Positions 34,725-48,897 of a DNA stretch of 64,000 bases are shown in pieces. Source of the stretch: Halobacillus karajensis (GTDB taxonomy: Bacteria; Bacillota; Bacilli; Bacillales; Halobacillaceae). The position numbers and the translations under genes are program-made. Each line of letters begins with the position of its first letter. The stretch's first letter is position 1. The stretch is taken from contig NZ_FNWW01000001.1 in the NCBI RefSeq assembly GCF_900108515.1, positions 992,001 to 1,056,000 on the forward strand, read 5' to 3'. The notes under the pieces are model-generated. The model saw nothing but the letters and a program-made list of their open reading frames with translations. It made no database searches and had not been told where the DNA came from.

Positions 34725-35482
34725 TAGTTCGCTCCTCCTGTCTCATCTTTCATCATAGGTTTACGGATGAAAATGGTTTGAAGAATCATTACAATGTTAC
34801 CAACAATCCAGTACAATGCAAGTGCTGATGGGAAGAAGAACGCAAATGTACCGATCATTAACGGCATGACATAAAGCATCATTTGCATCTGCGGGTTCTG
34901 TGCAGCCGCTCCTCCAGCCATCATCAACTTTTGCTGCAGGAATGTTGTACCTGCTGTTAAAATTGCTAAAAATGGATCTGATTGACCAAGCTCAAGCCAT
35001 AGGAAATTATGGGTTTGAACTTCGGTCGTTCTCATAATTGCATGGTAAAACCCAATTAAAATCGGCATTTGAACAATAATCGGCAGACACCCAGCTAATG
35101 GATTCACTCCATTTTTCTGGAAGAGCTGCATCGTTTCCTGCTGCAGTTTTTGCTGGGTTTGTGCATCTTTAGATGAATACTTTTCACGAAGTTCCTTCAA
35201 TTCTGGCTGGATATCTTGCATCGCTTTTGAACTTTTCAACTGCTTCACGTTCAAAGGCAACAATAATAAACGAATAATAATTGTAACGACAATAATCGCT
35301 AAACCATAGCTTCCATTCATGGCATCCGCAAAAAACAACAATGTTTTTGACAATGGGAAGACAATATATTCATTCCAAAATCCTGTACTATCCGAGGTGA
35401 TCTCCTGGTTAACATCCATACACCCGGATAGGAACGTAAGCAAACCTGTCATTGCTAACAGGATGAGTAATTTATTTCGCAA
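34724..35482 (-). CDS. spoIIIJ: Membrane protein insertase SpoIIIJ (YidC/OxaA1)
   Basis: A 252-residue YidC-family insertase. A lipoprotein signal peptide ends in LSGC. Five helices follow, with the conserved positive residue in [16 protein letters not shown] (Arg in TM2) and the cytoplasmic coiled hairpin [20 protein letters not shown]. It inserts and folds membrane proteins, and in B. subtilis it is needed for sigma-G activity in sporulation. Coupled to jag. Length and position next to rnpA are normal. Confidence 0.96.
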   Translation of the reverse strand: MRNKLLILLAMTGLLTFLSGCMDVNQEITSDSTGFWNEYIVFPLSKTLLFFADAMNGSYGLAIIVVTIIIRLLLLPLNVKQLKSSKAMQDIQPELKELREKYSSKDAQTQQKLQQETMQLFQKNGVNPLAGCLPIIVQMPILIGFYHAIMRTTEVQTHNFLWLELGQSDPFLAILTAGTTFLQQKLMMAGGAAAQNPQMQMMLYVMPLMIGTFAFFFPSALALYWIVGNIVMILQTIFIRKPMMKDETGGAN

Positions 35483-35595
35483 CGTCCCTTCCTCCTTACT
35501 GAAATCGCTCTACTATCTTTTAAAAAAACAAAAACTATCCATGACTATACGACAATCCTAAGTTTAGCATTACTCACTACCATAATTCTATATGA

Positions 35596-35949
35596 TTACG
35601 TACGAATTTTTTTATTTAATAGCTTCGACCTTACTAATACATGGGTCAAGCTTTTCTTTACCTCATGAAATCCCATTTGATTCGTCGGCTTTCGCGCGAT
35701 GACGACAAGATCGTATTGAGGGTGGATATCGTTCTCCAATTCATGGAAGGCCTGGCGCAAATACCGTTTGATTTGATTACGCATCACGGCATGACCAATT
35801 TTTTTACTCACTGACAGACCGATACGAAAATGGGTCTGATCCTCTTTTTTCATATAATATAGGACCAACTGCCGGTTTGCGAACGATTGACCACGCTTGA
35901 AAACTTCCTGAAAATCCTCATTTTTCTTTATACGATAAGCCTTTTTCAT
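35596..35949 (-). CDS. rnpA: Ribonuclease P protein component
   Basis: A 117-residue basic protein with the RnpA signature [15 protein letters not shown] (about residues 60-74) and N-terminal [15 protein letters not shown]. It binds the catalytic RNase P RNA and helps pre-tRNA 5' maturation. The ATG at 35949 follows GGAGGG; the TTG before it was not used. The rpmH terminator upstream means that rnpA is reached by readthrough or its own promoter. Confidence 0.97.
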   Translation of the reverse strand: MKKAYRIKKNEDFQEVFKRGQSFANRQLVLYYMKKEDQTHFRIGLSVSKKIGHAVMRNQIKRYLRQAFHELENDIHPQYDLVVIARKPTNQMGFHEVKKSLTHVLVRSKLLNKKIRT

Positions 35950-36126
35950 CAAACACCCTCCAAATAAACAAGCAAATGCCTGGATTAACCGGGTAAAAAG
36001 AGACCCTTACCATTATGTAGTAGAAAACCTCTTCTTATGCTTTTCCTTTCAAAGCCGATCTACTTCTCCAGTTCTTTATAAAACAAAAGAGGGACGAAAA
36101 TCCGCCCCACTTTTGACCATATACTG

Positions 36127-36155
36127 AAAAAAAGACCACTGATTGTTTTCAGTGG
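36127..36155 (-). terminator. Terminator between rpmH and rnpA
   Basis: CCACTGA (36136-36142) pairs with TCAGTGG (36149-36155), and the minus strand then reads TCTTTTTTTC. It sits directly after the rpmH stop. Confidence 0.85.
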
Positions 36156-36156
36156 C

Positions 36157-36417
<261 letters not shown>

Positions 36418-36532
36418 TTATATAACAGGCTGTTGTATAACAAGTGCTGTCGTCTTCTTTTTTATAAGCGAACAAAACTTCCCCTAGCCAATACTCACAG
36501 GATCTGTGTATAATTTAAACCTGCCTTTTCTA

Positions 36533-36780
36533 CTATCCACAACAAATATCGACAAGAAAATCACAAAATATAGTGCTGTGGATGAGTTTTATCTACAAGT
36601 CATCGGAATTGTGGATAAGTTCCCGTGAACCATTGCAACTAGTGTTTTTATCTGGTATTATATTTGTGTTTAAGCGTGAATGACTTCTGAAGAACAAAAA
36701 TCTTTTCCACAGACTGTGGATAACATGTGGACATTTATTAACACACTTGTTTATTTAGTTATGCACAACACTGTGGATAT
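36533..36780. other. oriC: Origin of replication, upstream DnaA-box cluster (incAB-like)
   Basis: The 585-base rpmH-dnaA intergenic region carries two perfect DnaA boxes (TGTGGATAA at 36610-36618 and 36715-36723). Single-mismatch boxes lie at 36533-36541 (CTATCCACA), 36577-36585 (TGTGGATGA), 36703-36711 (TTTTCCACA), 36759-36767 (TTATGCACA) and 36772-36780 (TGTGGATAT). The cluster resembles the upstream half of the bipartite Bacillus origin and also overlaps the expected dnaA promoter. Confidence 0.9.
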
Positions 36781-36963
36781 TGGAAATAACTTTCTAGAAC
36801 TCTAGTAAAATCAACTTTCGGACATCCACATCCGATCAGAGGTTTTTTTACAAATTTCATTATACAAACCTTATACAAAAGCCTTTCGATCCTTTTGTTA
36901 CGTTCGGAAAAGAGAACGAAAGGCTTTTTTGTTTTCCATTGAAACAGAGAGGGGTGAAAAAAT

Positions 36964-38319
36964 TTGGAGAACATCAATGAATTATGGACGAATACGCTCG
37001 ATCAAATAAAAGAAAAGATTAGTAAACCGAGTTTTGAAACATGGCTGAAAGCCACAAAAGCTGACTCCTTAAGCGAAAATACGTTAACAATCGTTGCTCC
37101 GAATGAATTCGCCAGAGATTGGCTTGAAAATCAATATGAGAGTTTAATAACAGAGACTCTATATGAAGTGACAGGAGCAGAATTGGATACAAAATTCATC
37201 ATTCCGGAATCAAAGGACGATTCTCTTGAAGATGTGAAGCTCTCTTCTAAGAAGGTTCCAAATGTGAAAAACAACGGAAATGAAGAGTCGCCACAAAGCA
37301 TGTTGAACTCAAAATATACGTTCGACACATTCGTCATTGGTTCAGGGAACCGTTTTGCCCATGCAGCTTCCTTAGCGGTGGCTGAAGCCCCTGCAAAAGC
37401 CTATAACCCACTATTTATCTATGGTGGTGTAGGACTTGGTAAAACCCACTTAATGCATGCGATCGGCCACTATGTGCTGGATCACAATCCAAACGCCAAA
37501 GTTGTTTATCTATCATCGGAGAAATTCACGAACGAATTCATTAATTCCATTCGTGATAACAAAGCCGTCAATTTCCGCAACAAATACCGAAGTGTCGATG
37601 TGCTTTTAATAGATGATATACAGTTCCTTGCAGGAAAAGAACAAACCCAGGAAGAGTTTTTCCATACGTTCAATACACTCCATGAAGAAAGCAAGCAAAT
37701 CGTAATCTCCAGTGACCGTCCGCCTAAAGAGATCCCTACATTGGAAGATCGCTTGCGCTCTCGCTTTGAATGGGGGTTGATTACAGATATTACTCCTCCA
37801 GATTTAGAAACGAGAATCGCCATTCTCCGTAAAAAAGCAAAAGCGGAAGGGCTCGATATCCCTAATGAAGTCATGCTTTATATTGCAAACCAGATCGATA
37901 CGAACATCCGCGAGCTTGAAGGGGCTTTGATCCGAGTCGTTGCGTACTCATCACTCATTAATAGTGATATTAATGCGTCTCTAGCTGCTGAAGCCTTGAA
38001 AGATATCATTCCGAGTTCCAAACCGAAAGTAATTACAATTGAGGCTATTCAGGAAATGGTCGGAGAGAAATACAATGTGAGACTAGAAGATTTCCCAGCA
38101 AAGAAACGAACGAAATCAGTAGCCTTTCCACGTCAGATTGCTATGTATCTATCAAGGGAACTAACCGATTTCTCTTTACCGAAAATCGGGGAGGAATTCG
38201 GAGGGCGTGACCATACAACCGTTATTCATGCCCATGAGAAAATTTCAAAAATGGTCGCAGATGATCAACAATTACAAAGAGAGCTCGATGAAATCAAAGA
38301 GCAACTAAAAACACACTAG
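36964..38319 (+). CDS. dnaA: Chromosomal replication initiator DnaA
   Basis: A 451-residue AAA+ initiator. Domain I (residues 1-80) begins [19 protein letters not shown] and is followed by a short linker domain II (about 85-115). Domain III has Walker [16 protein letters not shown] and Walker [12 protein letters not shown]. Domain IV has the signature [15 protein letters not shown]. It melts the origin and loads the helicase. It starts with TTG at 36964 after GAGGGG. Length matches other Bacillaceae. DnaA boxes flank it on both sides, consistent with autoregulation. Confidence 0.99.
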   Translation: MENINELWTNTLDQIKEKISKPSFETWLKATKADSLSENTLTIVAPNEFARDWLENQYESLITETLYEVTGAELDTKFIIPESKDDSLEDVKLSSKKVPNVKNNGNEESPQSMLNSKYTFDTFVIGSGNRFAHAASLAVAEAPAKAYNPLFIYGGVGLGKTHLMHAIGHYVLDHNPNAKVVYLSSEKFTNEFINSIRDNKAVNFRNKYRSVDVLLIDDIQFLAGKEQTQEEFFHTFNTLHEESKQIVISSDRPPKEIPTLEDRLRSRFEWGLITDITPPDLETRIAILRKKAKAEGLDIPNEVMLYIANQIDTNIRELEGALIRVVAYSSLINSDINASLAAEALKDIIPSSKPKVITIEAIQEMVGEKYNVRLEDFPAKKRTKSVAFPRQIAMYLSRELTDFSLPKIGEEFGGRDHTTVIHAHEKISKMVADDQQLQRELDEIKEQLKTH

Positions 38320-38466
38320 TGGATAATGTGAATAAAGGTTGCACGTCCATCAACAACCTGTCCACATGTGGATAACCTTAAGTCATCAGTCCTTTTACTT
38401 GTTATCCACAATTCCACAGCCCATACTAGTACTATTACTGCATTTTATAAAAAAATAATTAATATA
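38318..38466 (+). other. oriC: Origin of replication, downstream cluster with DnaA-trio-like element and AT-rich unwinding region
   Basis: After dnaA lie AGTGGATAA (38318-38326, one mismatch) and perfect boxes at 38367-38375 (TGTGGATAA) and 38402-38410 (TTATCCACA). They are followed by a short GC-containing spacer and a trinucleotide-periodic stretch TACTAGTACTATTACTG (38424-38440), matching the DnaA-trio pattern. Then comes an AT-rich run to about 38466. This order reproduces the basal unwinding system of B. subtilis and marks where replication opens. Confidence 0.85.
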
Positions 38467-38492
38467 TGCTCAAGTAGGAGGAGTGTATTGAA

Positions 38493-39632
38493 ATGAAATT
38501 TGTAATCCAGCGGGATCAATTAATCAATAGTGTACAAAATGTCATGAAAGCTATTTCTTCCAGAACCACAATTCCTATTCTTACCGGTATGAAAATCGAA
38601 GCGAGTGATGAAGGAATTAAACTAACAGGTAGTGATTCTGACATTTCTATTGAATCTTTTATCCCTAGTGAAGAAGATGGAATCGTTTATGTGGAAAATA
38701 TTGAACCAGGAAATATTGTGTTACAAGCAAAGTATTTCCCTGATATCGTACGTAAACTTCCTCAGAACACCGTGGAAATTGAAAGTGATCATTCTCGTAA
38801 TGTTACTATTCGTTCAGGAAATGCTGAATTCCACTTGAACGGACAAGACCCTGAGGAATATCCACAACTGCCTCAGCTCCATACAGAAGAGAGTTTTGAA
38901 TTACCGATTGATTTATTAAAGAATTTAATTCGTCAAACGGTGTTTGCTGTTTCTACTTCTGAAACCAGACCGATTCTCACTGGGGTCCATGTGAAATTAG
39001 ACGACGGGCACCTGGAATTTATCGCTACAGACAGTCACCGACTGGCTTCACGTAAAATTCCTTTGGAACAACCAGAAGGGAAATCACTTCCAGCCGTCGT
39101 TATTCCAGGAAAGAGCTTGACAGAGTTGAATAAAATCCTTGATGACTCAGAAGATACGATCGAAGTCAGCGTGACGGATAATCAAGTACTATTCCGTACA
39201 AAACATCTTTACTTCCTGTCCCGTCTCCTTGACGGAAATTATCCGGAAACATCCCGCTTGATTCCTGATCAAAGTAAAACGATTGTCAAAATTGATACGA
39301 AGGAATTGCTTCAATCAGTCGATCGTGCCTCTTTACTTGCCAAGGAAAACCGCAACAATGTAGTTCGCTTAGTTACAAAAGAAGACAACCATCTCGAAAT
39401 TACAGGGAATTCTCCAGAAGTAGGGAATGTTGTCGAAGAAGTCATGGCGAATGATGTCGATGGGGAAGACTTGAAAATATCTTTCAGTGCCAAATATATG
39501 ATGGATGCTTTGAAAGCTGTGGATTATGATCAAGTGAAAGTTGAATTTACCGGGGCCATGCGTCCATTCTTAATTCGTCCAATCGACGATAATCAAATTT
39601 TACAATTGATTCTTCCAGTTAGAACTTATTAA
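38493..39632 (+). CDS. dnaN: DNA polymerase III beta sliding clamp
   Basis: A 379-residue clamp (MKFVIQRDQLINSVQNVMK start, C-terminal RPFLIRP near 360 and QLILPVRTY end) with the threefold repeated clamp fold. It tethers replicative polymerase to DNA. AGGAGG precedes the ATG. It follows oriC directly and ends in a terminator. Confidence 0.99.
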   Translation: MKFVIQRDQLINSVQNVMKAISSRTTIPILTGMKIEASDEGIKLTGSDSDISIESFIPSEEDGIVYVENIEPGNIVLQAKYFPDIVRKLPQNTVEIESDHSRNVTIRSGNAEFHLNGQDPEEYPQLPQLHTEESFELPIDLLKNLIRQTVFAVSTSETRPILTGVHVKLDDGHLEFIATDSHRLASRKIPLEQPEGKSLPAVVIPGKSLTELNKILDDSEDTIEVSVTDNQVLFRTKHLYFLSRLLDGNYPETSRLIPDQSKTIVKIDTKELLQSVDRASLLAKENRNNVVRLVTKEDNHLEITGNSPEVGNVVEEVMANDVDGEDLKISFSAKYMMDALKAVDYDQVKVEFTGAMRPFLIRPIDDNQILQLILPVRTY

Positions 39633-39653
39633 ATCTTTGATCAAGGTCAAGAT

Positions 39654-39700
39654 AAGAAGGTGCTTTATGATCATTCATAGGGTACCTTCTTCTTTTTATT
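39654..39700 (+). terminator. Terminator after dnaN
   Basis: AAGAAGGT (39654-39661) pairs with ACCTTCTT (39684-39691) followed by CTTTTTATTTT. The remaining 200 bases to yaaA hold no gene but should include the yaaA-recF promoter. Confidence 0.85.
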
Positions 39701-39915
39701 TTCAATAAAACCACCAGGATATGGAAATCGGTGAAAGGCATGAATGAATTCCTTTCCTTTCTTTCGAAAGTGTCTCGGAAAACAAGACTTAACTAAATCC
39801 TGCTAACCAAACAGATTTAGGCATACGGACGTGTTTCGTTGCCTTGGACTTTCTTTACACCTCTATCTTTAGTAAAATATAAGATAGGTGAATTCATGAA
39901 ATAGGGTGAAATAAT

Positions 39916-40137
39916 ATGAGCGAAGAAATCGGAATCAGTACAGAATACATTCCTTTAGGTCAATTTTTAAAACTGGCGAATATTGTCGAGTCTGGTGGAA
40001 TGGTGAAAATCTTTCTAGCGGAATTTGAAGTTTTTGTAAATGGTGAGCTTGAAAATCGTCGTGGCCGTAAACTGTACGTGGGCGATACAGTAGAAGTCGA
40101 AGAGTTCGGCAGCTTTACCGTTGTCAATGAAGGTTAG
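39916..40137 (+). CDS. yaaA: S4-domain RNA-binding protein YaaA (RlbA)
   Basis: A 73-residue single S4 domain ([18 protein letters not shown] and [16 protein letters not shown]). B. subtilis YaaA has been linked to large ribosomal subunit assembly. It is conserved between dnaN and recF, as here, 14 bases before recF. Confidence 0.95.
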   Translation: MSEEIGISTEYIPLGQFLKLANIVESGGMVKIFLAEFEVFVNGELENRRGRKLYVGDTVEVEEFGSFTVVNEG

Positions 40138-40151
40138 GGTACAGTTCTTCT

Positions 40152-41270
40152 ATGTATATACATGAGTTATCACTACGTTCATACAGGAACTATGATGAGC
40201 TCTCATTGACATTTGACCATAAGATCAATGTCATCATTGGTGAAAACGCCCAGGGGAAGACCAATCTGATGGAAGCAATCTATGTTCTCGCTTTTACAAG
40301 ATCTCATAGAACTCCAAGAGATAAAGAACTGATACAGTGGGATGAAGAGTATGGTAAAATAAAAGGGAGTATTTTTAAACGAAACCGTCGATTCCCGCTC
40401 GAGATTGTTATTTCCAAAAAAGGGAAAAAGGCAAAATTGAATCATATTGAGCAAAAGCGCTTGAGTGATTATATTGGCGCTTTAAACGTGGTGATGTTTG
40501 CACCTGAGGATCTTAATCTTGTAAAAGGGAGTCCTCAGGTGCGTCGTCGGTTTATTGACATGGAAATTGGTCAGATTCAGCCCACCTATATTTATCACTT
40601 AGGTCAATATCAAAAGATTCTCAGACAACGTAACCATCTTTTAAAAGATTTACAGAGGAAACCTGGTATGGATCGGACCATGCTCGGAGTGATGACAGAG
40701 CAGTTGGTTGAGCATGCCGCAATCATTGTTGAACGCCGCTTCAAATTCCTGCAGCTGCTTAGAAATTGGGCCACACCGATCCATGAGGGGATCAGTCGGC
40801 AGCTCGAACAGTTGGAAATTGCCTATGATGCAAGTGTTCAAGTATCAGAGGATATGAATTTGGAAACAATAAAGAATACATTTACTGATAAATTCGCAGA
40901 AATTGAATCGAAAGAAGTAGAGCGTGGGACAACGTTGGCCGGGCCGCATAGGGATGACCTTGTTTTTTACGTGAACGGAAAAGATGTCCAGACCTATGGA
41001 TCGCAGGGGCAGCAGAGAACGACTGCTTTGTCTTTGAAACTCGCGGAGATTGAACTGATTCATAGTGAAGTAGGCGAATACCCGATCTTACTTTTGGATG
41101 ATGTGCTGAGTGAACTGGACGATTTTAGACAATCGCATTTGCTCCATACGATTCAAGGAAAAGTGCAGACTTTTGTCTCGACGACCAATATTGATGGGAT
41201 CGAACATGAAGCATTGGAGCAGGCAGAAATCTTTCGCGTGAAAGAAGGAACGATAGACACAGAGAAATGA
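40152..41270 (+). CDS. recF: DNA replication and repair protein RecF
   Basis: A 372-residue SMC-like ATPase with Walker [18 protein letters not shown] (about residues 29-45), signature [19 protein letters not shown] near 275-293 and Walker [12 protein letters not shown] near 313. It acts with RecO/RecR to load RecA at gaps. Full length. Second gene after yaaA. Confidence 0.98.
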   Translation: MYIHELSLRSYRNYDELSLTFDHKINVIIGENAQGKTNLMEAIYVLAFTRSHRTPRDKELIQWDEEYGKIKGSIFKRNRRFPLEIVISKKGKKAKLNHIEQKRLSDYIGALNVVMFAPEDLNLVKGSPQVRRRFIDMEIGQIQPTYIYHLGQYQKILRQRNHLLKDLQRKPGMDRTMLGVMTEQLVEHAAIIVERRFKFLQLLRNWATPIHEGISRQLEQLEIAYDASVQVSEDMNLETIKNTFTDKFAEIESKEVERGTTLAGPHRDDLVFYVNGKDVQTYGSQGQQRTTALSLKLAEIELIHSEVGEYPILLLDDVLSELDDFRQSHLLHTIQGKVQTFVSTTNIDGIEHEALEQAEIFRVKEGTIDTEK

Positions 41271-41279
41271 GGTGGGGAA

Positions 41280-41564
41280 TTGTTCATTCACATCGGAGAT
41301 GACCATGTAATCCAATCCGAGGATGTCGTGGCAATCATTGATAACAGCTTGATTTCTTCTTCTACAATCATTGAAGAAATGATTCATAACCAGCGTAAAG
41401 CTAAGCAGGTAATCGAAACTGAAGATCATCAGGCAAAGGCAATCGTAATTACGAATGATGTTATCTATTTCAGCCCCCTTTCTGTCTATACTTTAAAGAA
41501 ACGGGCGAATATGATGACAACATTGAATAAATTGGAAGATTACTCGGAAGAGTCCGATTTTTAA
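41280..41564 (+). CDS. remB: RemB/YaaB extracellular-matrix regulatory-type protein
   Basis: A 94-residue small protein (MFIHIGDDHVIQSEDVVAII) of the DUF370 family, conserved between recF and gyrB. In B. subtilis RemB contributes to biofilm matrix gene expression with RemA. It starts with TTG at 41280, after GAGGTGGG, nine bases from the recF stop. Its role in this organism is inferred. Confidence 0.92.
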   Translation: MFIHIGDDHVIQSEDVVAIIDNSLISSSTIIEEMIHNQRKAKQVIETEDHQAKAIVITNDVIYFSPLSVYTLKKRANMMTTLNKLEDYSEESDF

Positions 41565-41619
41565 TATAGAGATAGATTCAGTCATATGAGATTAGAGTTA
41601 AACCACTTGAGAAATGTAG

Positions 41620-43551
<1,932 letters not shown>

Positions 43552-43625
43552 TATAGAGAGAATGTCATGAGATAGGATGGGAAAGGGCTTATCCTTTCCT
43601 TTTAGGCAATTAGGAGGTAAATAGA

Positions 43626-46181
43626 ATGGTGGATCAACCCGAACGTCCGCGCGTACAGGAAGTGAATATCAGCCAGGAAATGCGTACGTCATTCCTAGAT
43701 TACGCGATGAGTGTTATTGTCGCCCGTGCTCTTCCCGATGTCAGGGACGGTCTAAAGCCTGTACACAGAAGGATATTATATGCGATGCACGATCTCGGTA
43801 TGCATGCAGACAAAGCTTATAAAAAATCTGCACGTATCGTAGGGGAAGTTATCGGTAAGTACCACCCTCACGGGGATTCTGCCGTATATGACACAATGGT
43901 GCGTATGGCGCAGGATTTCAACTACCGTTACATGCTTGTCGATGGCCATGGGAACTTCGGTTCTGTCGATGGGGATGCGGCAGCCGCTATGCGTTATACA
44001 GAAGCACGTATGTCGAAGATTTCTATGGAAATCCTTCGCGATATCAACAAAGATACCATTGATTACAATGACAACTACGATGGAACAGAACGAGAGCCTG
44101 AAGTGCTGCCTTCTAAGTTCCCTAATCTGCTCGTCAACGGTGGTTCAGGAATTGCGGTAGGGATGGCTACGAACATCCCCCCTCACCAGCTTGGGGAGGT
44201 CATTGATGCCGTTTTAGCTTTGAGTAAAGATCCTGAGATCACGATCCAGGAATTGATGGAAAATTATATTTATGGTCCTGACTTCCCGACAGCAGGTAAA
44301 ATTCTCGGACTAAGCGGCATTCGGAAAGCCTATGAAACAGGGAAAGGCTCCATTACCGTCCGTGCAACTGTTGAAATTGAAGAACAGGCCAATGGGAAAG
44401 CTAAATTGATTGTTACAGAACTCCCTTATCAGGTGAATAAAGCCCGTCTTGTAGAAAAAATCGCCGATCTTGCCCGCGATAAGAAAATTGACGGCATCAC
44501 TGACTTACGTGATGAATCGGATCGTAACGGCCTTCGTGTCGTCATCGAATTACGCCGTGACGCTAATCCGAATGTGCTGCTGAATAACTTGTACAAAATG
44601 ACGGCCTTACAATCAACATTTGGTATTAATATACTGGCACTTGTAAACGGCCATCCGAAAGTACTCAACTTGAAACAGTGCCTTGAACATTATCTGGATC
44701 ATCAGAAAGTGGTCATCCGCCGCCGTACGGAGTATGAACTAAGAAAAGCGGAAGCTCGCGCCCACATTTTAGCCGGACTTCGTATCGCGCTTGACCACTT
44801 GGATGAAGTGATCACGTTGATTCGTGAATCCCAAACGACAGAAATCGCTCGTACTGGATTGATGGATCGTTTCGGTCTCTCTGAGAAACAGGCCCAGGCC
44901 ATTCTCGATATGCGCCTGCAGCGTCTGACAGGGTTAGAACGGGAGAAAATTGAAGAAGAGTACCAAGACATCATGAAATTGATCAGCGAGTTGAAAGCCA
45001 TTCTTGCCGACGATGAAAAGGTACTTGAAATTATTCGTGAAGAGCTGTTGGATATCAAAGAACGTTATAATGATGAGCGCCGAACAGAGATTGTTCTGGG
45101 AGGAACTGACTTCATTGAAGATGAAGATTTGATCCCTGAAGAAACAGTCATCGTAACAGTGACACATCAGGGATACGTGAAACGTTTGCCTGCAAGCACA
45201 TACCGCTCACAACGAAGAGGGGGACGAGGCGTCCAAGGTATGGGTACACATGAAGAGGACTTTGTGGAACACTTATTGTCCACTTCTACTCATAACACAC
45301 TCCTTTTCTTCTCCAACAAAGGAAAAGTGTATAAAGCTAAAGGATACGAAGTTCCTGAATTCAACCGGACAGCAAAAGGTATTCCGATTATCAATATGCT
45401 GAATGTGGAACGTGATGAGTGGATTAATGCAGTTATTGCGGTCGAAGATTTTGTTGATGACTGGTACCTTGTCTTTACAACGAGGAACGGAATCACGAAA
45501 CGCACCACACTTTCACAGTTTGCCAACATCCGAAAAGGCGGTCTTATTGCCCTTGGCTTACGTGAAGATGACGAACTGATCTCTGTTCGACTGACAGATG
45601 GTACGAAAGACGTTATGATCGGGACTCAAAACGGTTATCTAATTCGTTTCAATGAAGATCAAATCCGTGCAATGGGACGAACCGCGGCAGGTGTGAAAGG
45701 GATCTCCCTCCGTGATGATGATAAAGTGGTTTCAATGGAAATCCTTGATGATTCCTTGCAAGTGTTGACCGTTACCAGCAAAGGATACGGAAAACGGACA
45801 CCAGCTGATGAGTATCGGATTACAAACCGTGGAGGTAAAGGAATTATCACCTGTAACCTGACAGAAAAGAATGGTCACGTTGTGGCTACGAAAGCTGTCA
45901 ACGGTGAAGAAGATATCATGATTATTACAGCAAGCGGTGTCTTGATCCGCATGCCTATGGAGAGTATTTCAGAGACTGGTCGTAACACACAGGGGGTTCG
46001 CTTAATTCGCCTTGGTGAAGGAGAAGAAGTCGCAACAGTTGCCCGTGTAGAATCAGAAAAAGAGGAAGAAGAAATGGTAGAAGAAGCACTTGAAAAAGAG
46101 GCGGAATCTCAGGATGAAGCATCTGAAGAAAGTGAAGATTCCACAATAGAGACAACAGAAGAAGAGTCAGATGAATCATAA
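43626..46181 (+). CDS. gyrA: DNA gyrase subunit A
   Basis: An 851-residue subunit with the breakage-reunion domain (catalytic Tyr124 in MRYTEARM), quinolone-determining residues in their sensitive form (Ser85, Asp89), and six beta-pinwheel repeats including the GyrA box ([11 protein letters not shown] near residue 530). A long Glu/Asp/Ser-rich acidic tail covers the last 45 or so residues. This tail is longer than in B. subtilis and fits an acidic, salt-adapted proteome. AGGAGGT precedes the ATG. Confidence 0.98.
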   Translation: MVDQPERPRVQEVNISQEMRTSFLDYAMSVIVARALPDVRDGLKPVHRRILYAMHDLGMHADKAYKKSARIVGEVIGKYHPHGDSAVYDTMVRMAQDFNYRYMLVDGHGNFGSVDGDAAAAMRYTEARMSKISMEILRDINKDTIDYNDNYDGTEREPEVLPSKFPNLLVNGGSGIAVGMATNIPPHQLGEVIDAVLALSKDPEITIQELMENYIYGPDFPTAGKILGLSGIRKAYETGKGSITVRATVEIEEQANGKAKLIVTELPYQVNKARLVEKIADLARDKKIDGITDLRDESDRNGLRVVIELRRDANPNVLLNNLYKMTALQSTFGINILALVNGHPKVLNLKQCLEHYLDHQKVVIRRRTEYELRKAEARAHILAGLRIALDHLDEVITLIRESQTTEIARTGLMDRFGLSEKQAQAILDMRLQRLTGLEREKIEEEYQDIMKLISELKAILADDEKVLEIIREELLDIKERYNDERRTEIVLGGTDFIEDEDLIPEETVIVTVTHQGYVKRLPASTYRSQRRGGRGVQGMGTHEEDFVEHLLSTSTHNTLLFFSNKGKVYKAKGYEVPEFNRTAKGIPIINMLNVERDEWINAVIAVEDFVDDWYLVFTTRNGITKRTTLSQFANIRKGGLIALGLREDDELISVRLTDGTKDVMIGTQNGYLIRFNEDQIRAMGRTAAGVKGISLRDDDKVVSMEILDDSLQVLTVTSKGYGKRTPADEYRITNRGGKGIITCNLTEKNGHVVATKAVNGEEDIMIITASGVLIRMPMESISETGRNTQGVRLIRLGEGEEVATVARVESEKEEEEMVEEALEKEAESQDEASEESEDSTIETTEEESDES

Positions 46182-46198
46182 GTGAATTTAAATGATGC

Positions 46199-46237
46199 GT
46201 CGCCTGTCGAGCTATTAGTAGCGGCAGGCGGCTTTTT
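46199..46237 (+). terminator. Terminator after gyrA
   Basis: CGCCTG (46201-46206) and CAGGCG (46225-46230) enclose further partial pairing and are followed by GCTTTTTTATAT. Confidence 0.8.
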
Positions 46238-46276
46238 TATATAAATAATGGAAACTACCAGGGATTGGTTTCCTTA

Positions 46277-46408
46277 ATGTTGAACTCATCCAAAACTCTC
46301 GAATCTGATATGCGTGAGGCATGTGATTTTTGTCGAAAATCACACCAGACAAGGCTGCAAATTCTTTGGGAAGAGGATGGGGAGGTCATCTCTATAAAGT
46401 TTGGATGA
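46277..46408 (+). CDS. Possible 43-residue small protein between gyrA and yaaC
   Basis: An open frame gives a protein-like sequence with a CDFC pair (Cys16, Cys19) and a plausible beta-strand end (GEVISIKFG). The Shine-Dalgarno sequence is poor (AGGGA, thirteen bases away), and the frame stays open upstream without a better start. It could be a degraded gene fragment or chance. Confidence 0.25.
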   Translation: MLNSSKTLESDMREACDFCRKSHQTRLQILWEEDGEVISIKFG

Positions 46409-46435
46409 AAGGTATAAATGATAGACCAGTTTGCG

Positions 46436-47152
46436 TCAGGAAATAGCTGCAAACTGGTCTTTTAACCACGAAGCAAAAAGTTTTGGAATTTGGTCGGCTG
46501 CCGATTCCAGGAAATGAATGATGAATACATAGTCTTCACGGTCTTTCATTTGTTCCATCTCACCCCACCATTCTCCTTCGTATCGAACAAGCATACTTAG
46601 ATTATACAGAACGGCAAAATAGGCTAACAGATCTGGCCATTCCTCTTCTATTTTAATGGGGGGGGATTTTTTTAATTCGTAAAGTTCCCTCATACAAGGG
46701 AGTGGGCGCAGTAATTCATCCATTGAAACTTTCCCCTTCTCTGAGGAGAATTGGAATAAATGATGTGCCGCATGGGGAAAGAGCCCGTTGGGTTGAATCC
46801 TAATGTCATCTTCTAAGAACCTGTAATGCTGCTTTTTTCTCTTTCGGGTCGATAACCCATGGGCGAGGACTTTAGCTGTGGCTGGATATCCTGGATCTAC
46901 GGTCAGCAGGCAGCTTTTAATAAAGTGATTCATTCCATAGTAAAATAGGAGAGGCCTTACACTTAAAGGTGTATCTAAGGCCGTTAACCAGTAATCTTGT
47001 CCGAGGGTAAGCCCATGAATAAAGCGTTCAGCATTATTGTATGCATGATGCTCAGAACGGGAATGCCCCATTCTTTCATAACAGTCAAGAAGAAAAGGTC
47101 GAGTATGAGCGGTCACTTGAAGGTAGGTGAGTATGGGATCAGTCTTGTGCAA
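46436..47152 (-). CDS. yaaC: YaaC-like protein
   Basis: A 238-residue protein of the YaaC family, function unknown. The C-terminal part (LLAYFAVLYNLSMLVRYEGE, then WWGEM) and the FFL-type ending match the family, while the total length is about 70-80 residues shorter than B. subtilis YaaC as I recall it, apparently from loss in the middle. It is encoded against the gyrA-guaB direction, the same orientation as in B. subtilis, and is a single-gene unit. Confidence 0.8.
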   Translation of the reverse strand: MHKTDPILTYLQVTAHTRPFLLDCYERMGHSRSEHHAYNNAERFIHGLTLGQDYWLTALDTPLSVRPLLFYYGMNHFIKSCLLTVDPGYPATAKVLAHGLSTRKRKKQHYRFLEDDIRIQPNGLFPHAAHHLFQFSSEKGKVSMDELLRPLPCMRELYELKKSPPIKIEEEWPDLLAYFAVLYNLSMLVRYEGEWWGEMEQMKDREDYVFIIHFLESAADQIPKLFASWLKDQFAAIS

Positions 47153-47302
47153 GATAGCCTCTCCTTTCGTTCATTTAAGGGAGTTTCTCCCATTTTTTTA
47201 TGGTTGAAAAAGCCCAATCATTGTCGTATTGTATATAACAATAAGAAATGGTGTCTGCGAATATACCACTTATTTTACCCACTTTCACCCAAACTATTTT
47301 AG

Positions 47303-48793
<1,491 letters not shown>

Positions 48794-48805
48794 CCCGTAT
48801 AAAAG

Positions 48806-48840
48806 GAATAGACAGGGACTTTTCCCTGTCTATTCTTTTA
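48806..48840 (+). terminator. Terminator after guaB
   Basis: GAATAGACAGGG (48806-48817) pairs perfectly with CCCTGTCTATTC (48824-48835), followed by TTTTA. Confidence 0.9.
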
Positions 48841-48897
48841 TATACGCATGTGATAAAATAACAAAGATGCATAATATAAGGGTGGAGGTTGAGAAAG

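Noticed and set aside
43579-43600. GGAAAGG/CCTTTCC hairpin between gyrB and gyrA as a terminator
   Set aside because: The stem is short with a weak T-tract, and gyrA follows with a good ribosome-binding site; it is more likely a minor processing or stabilising hairpin.
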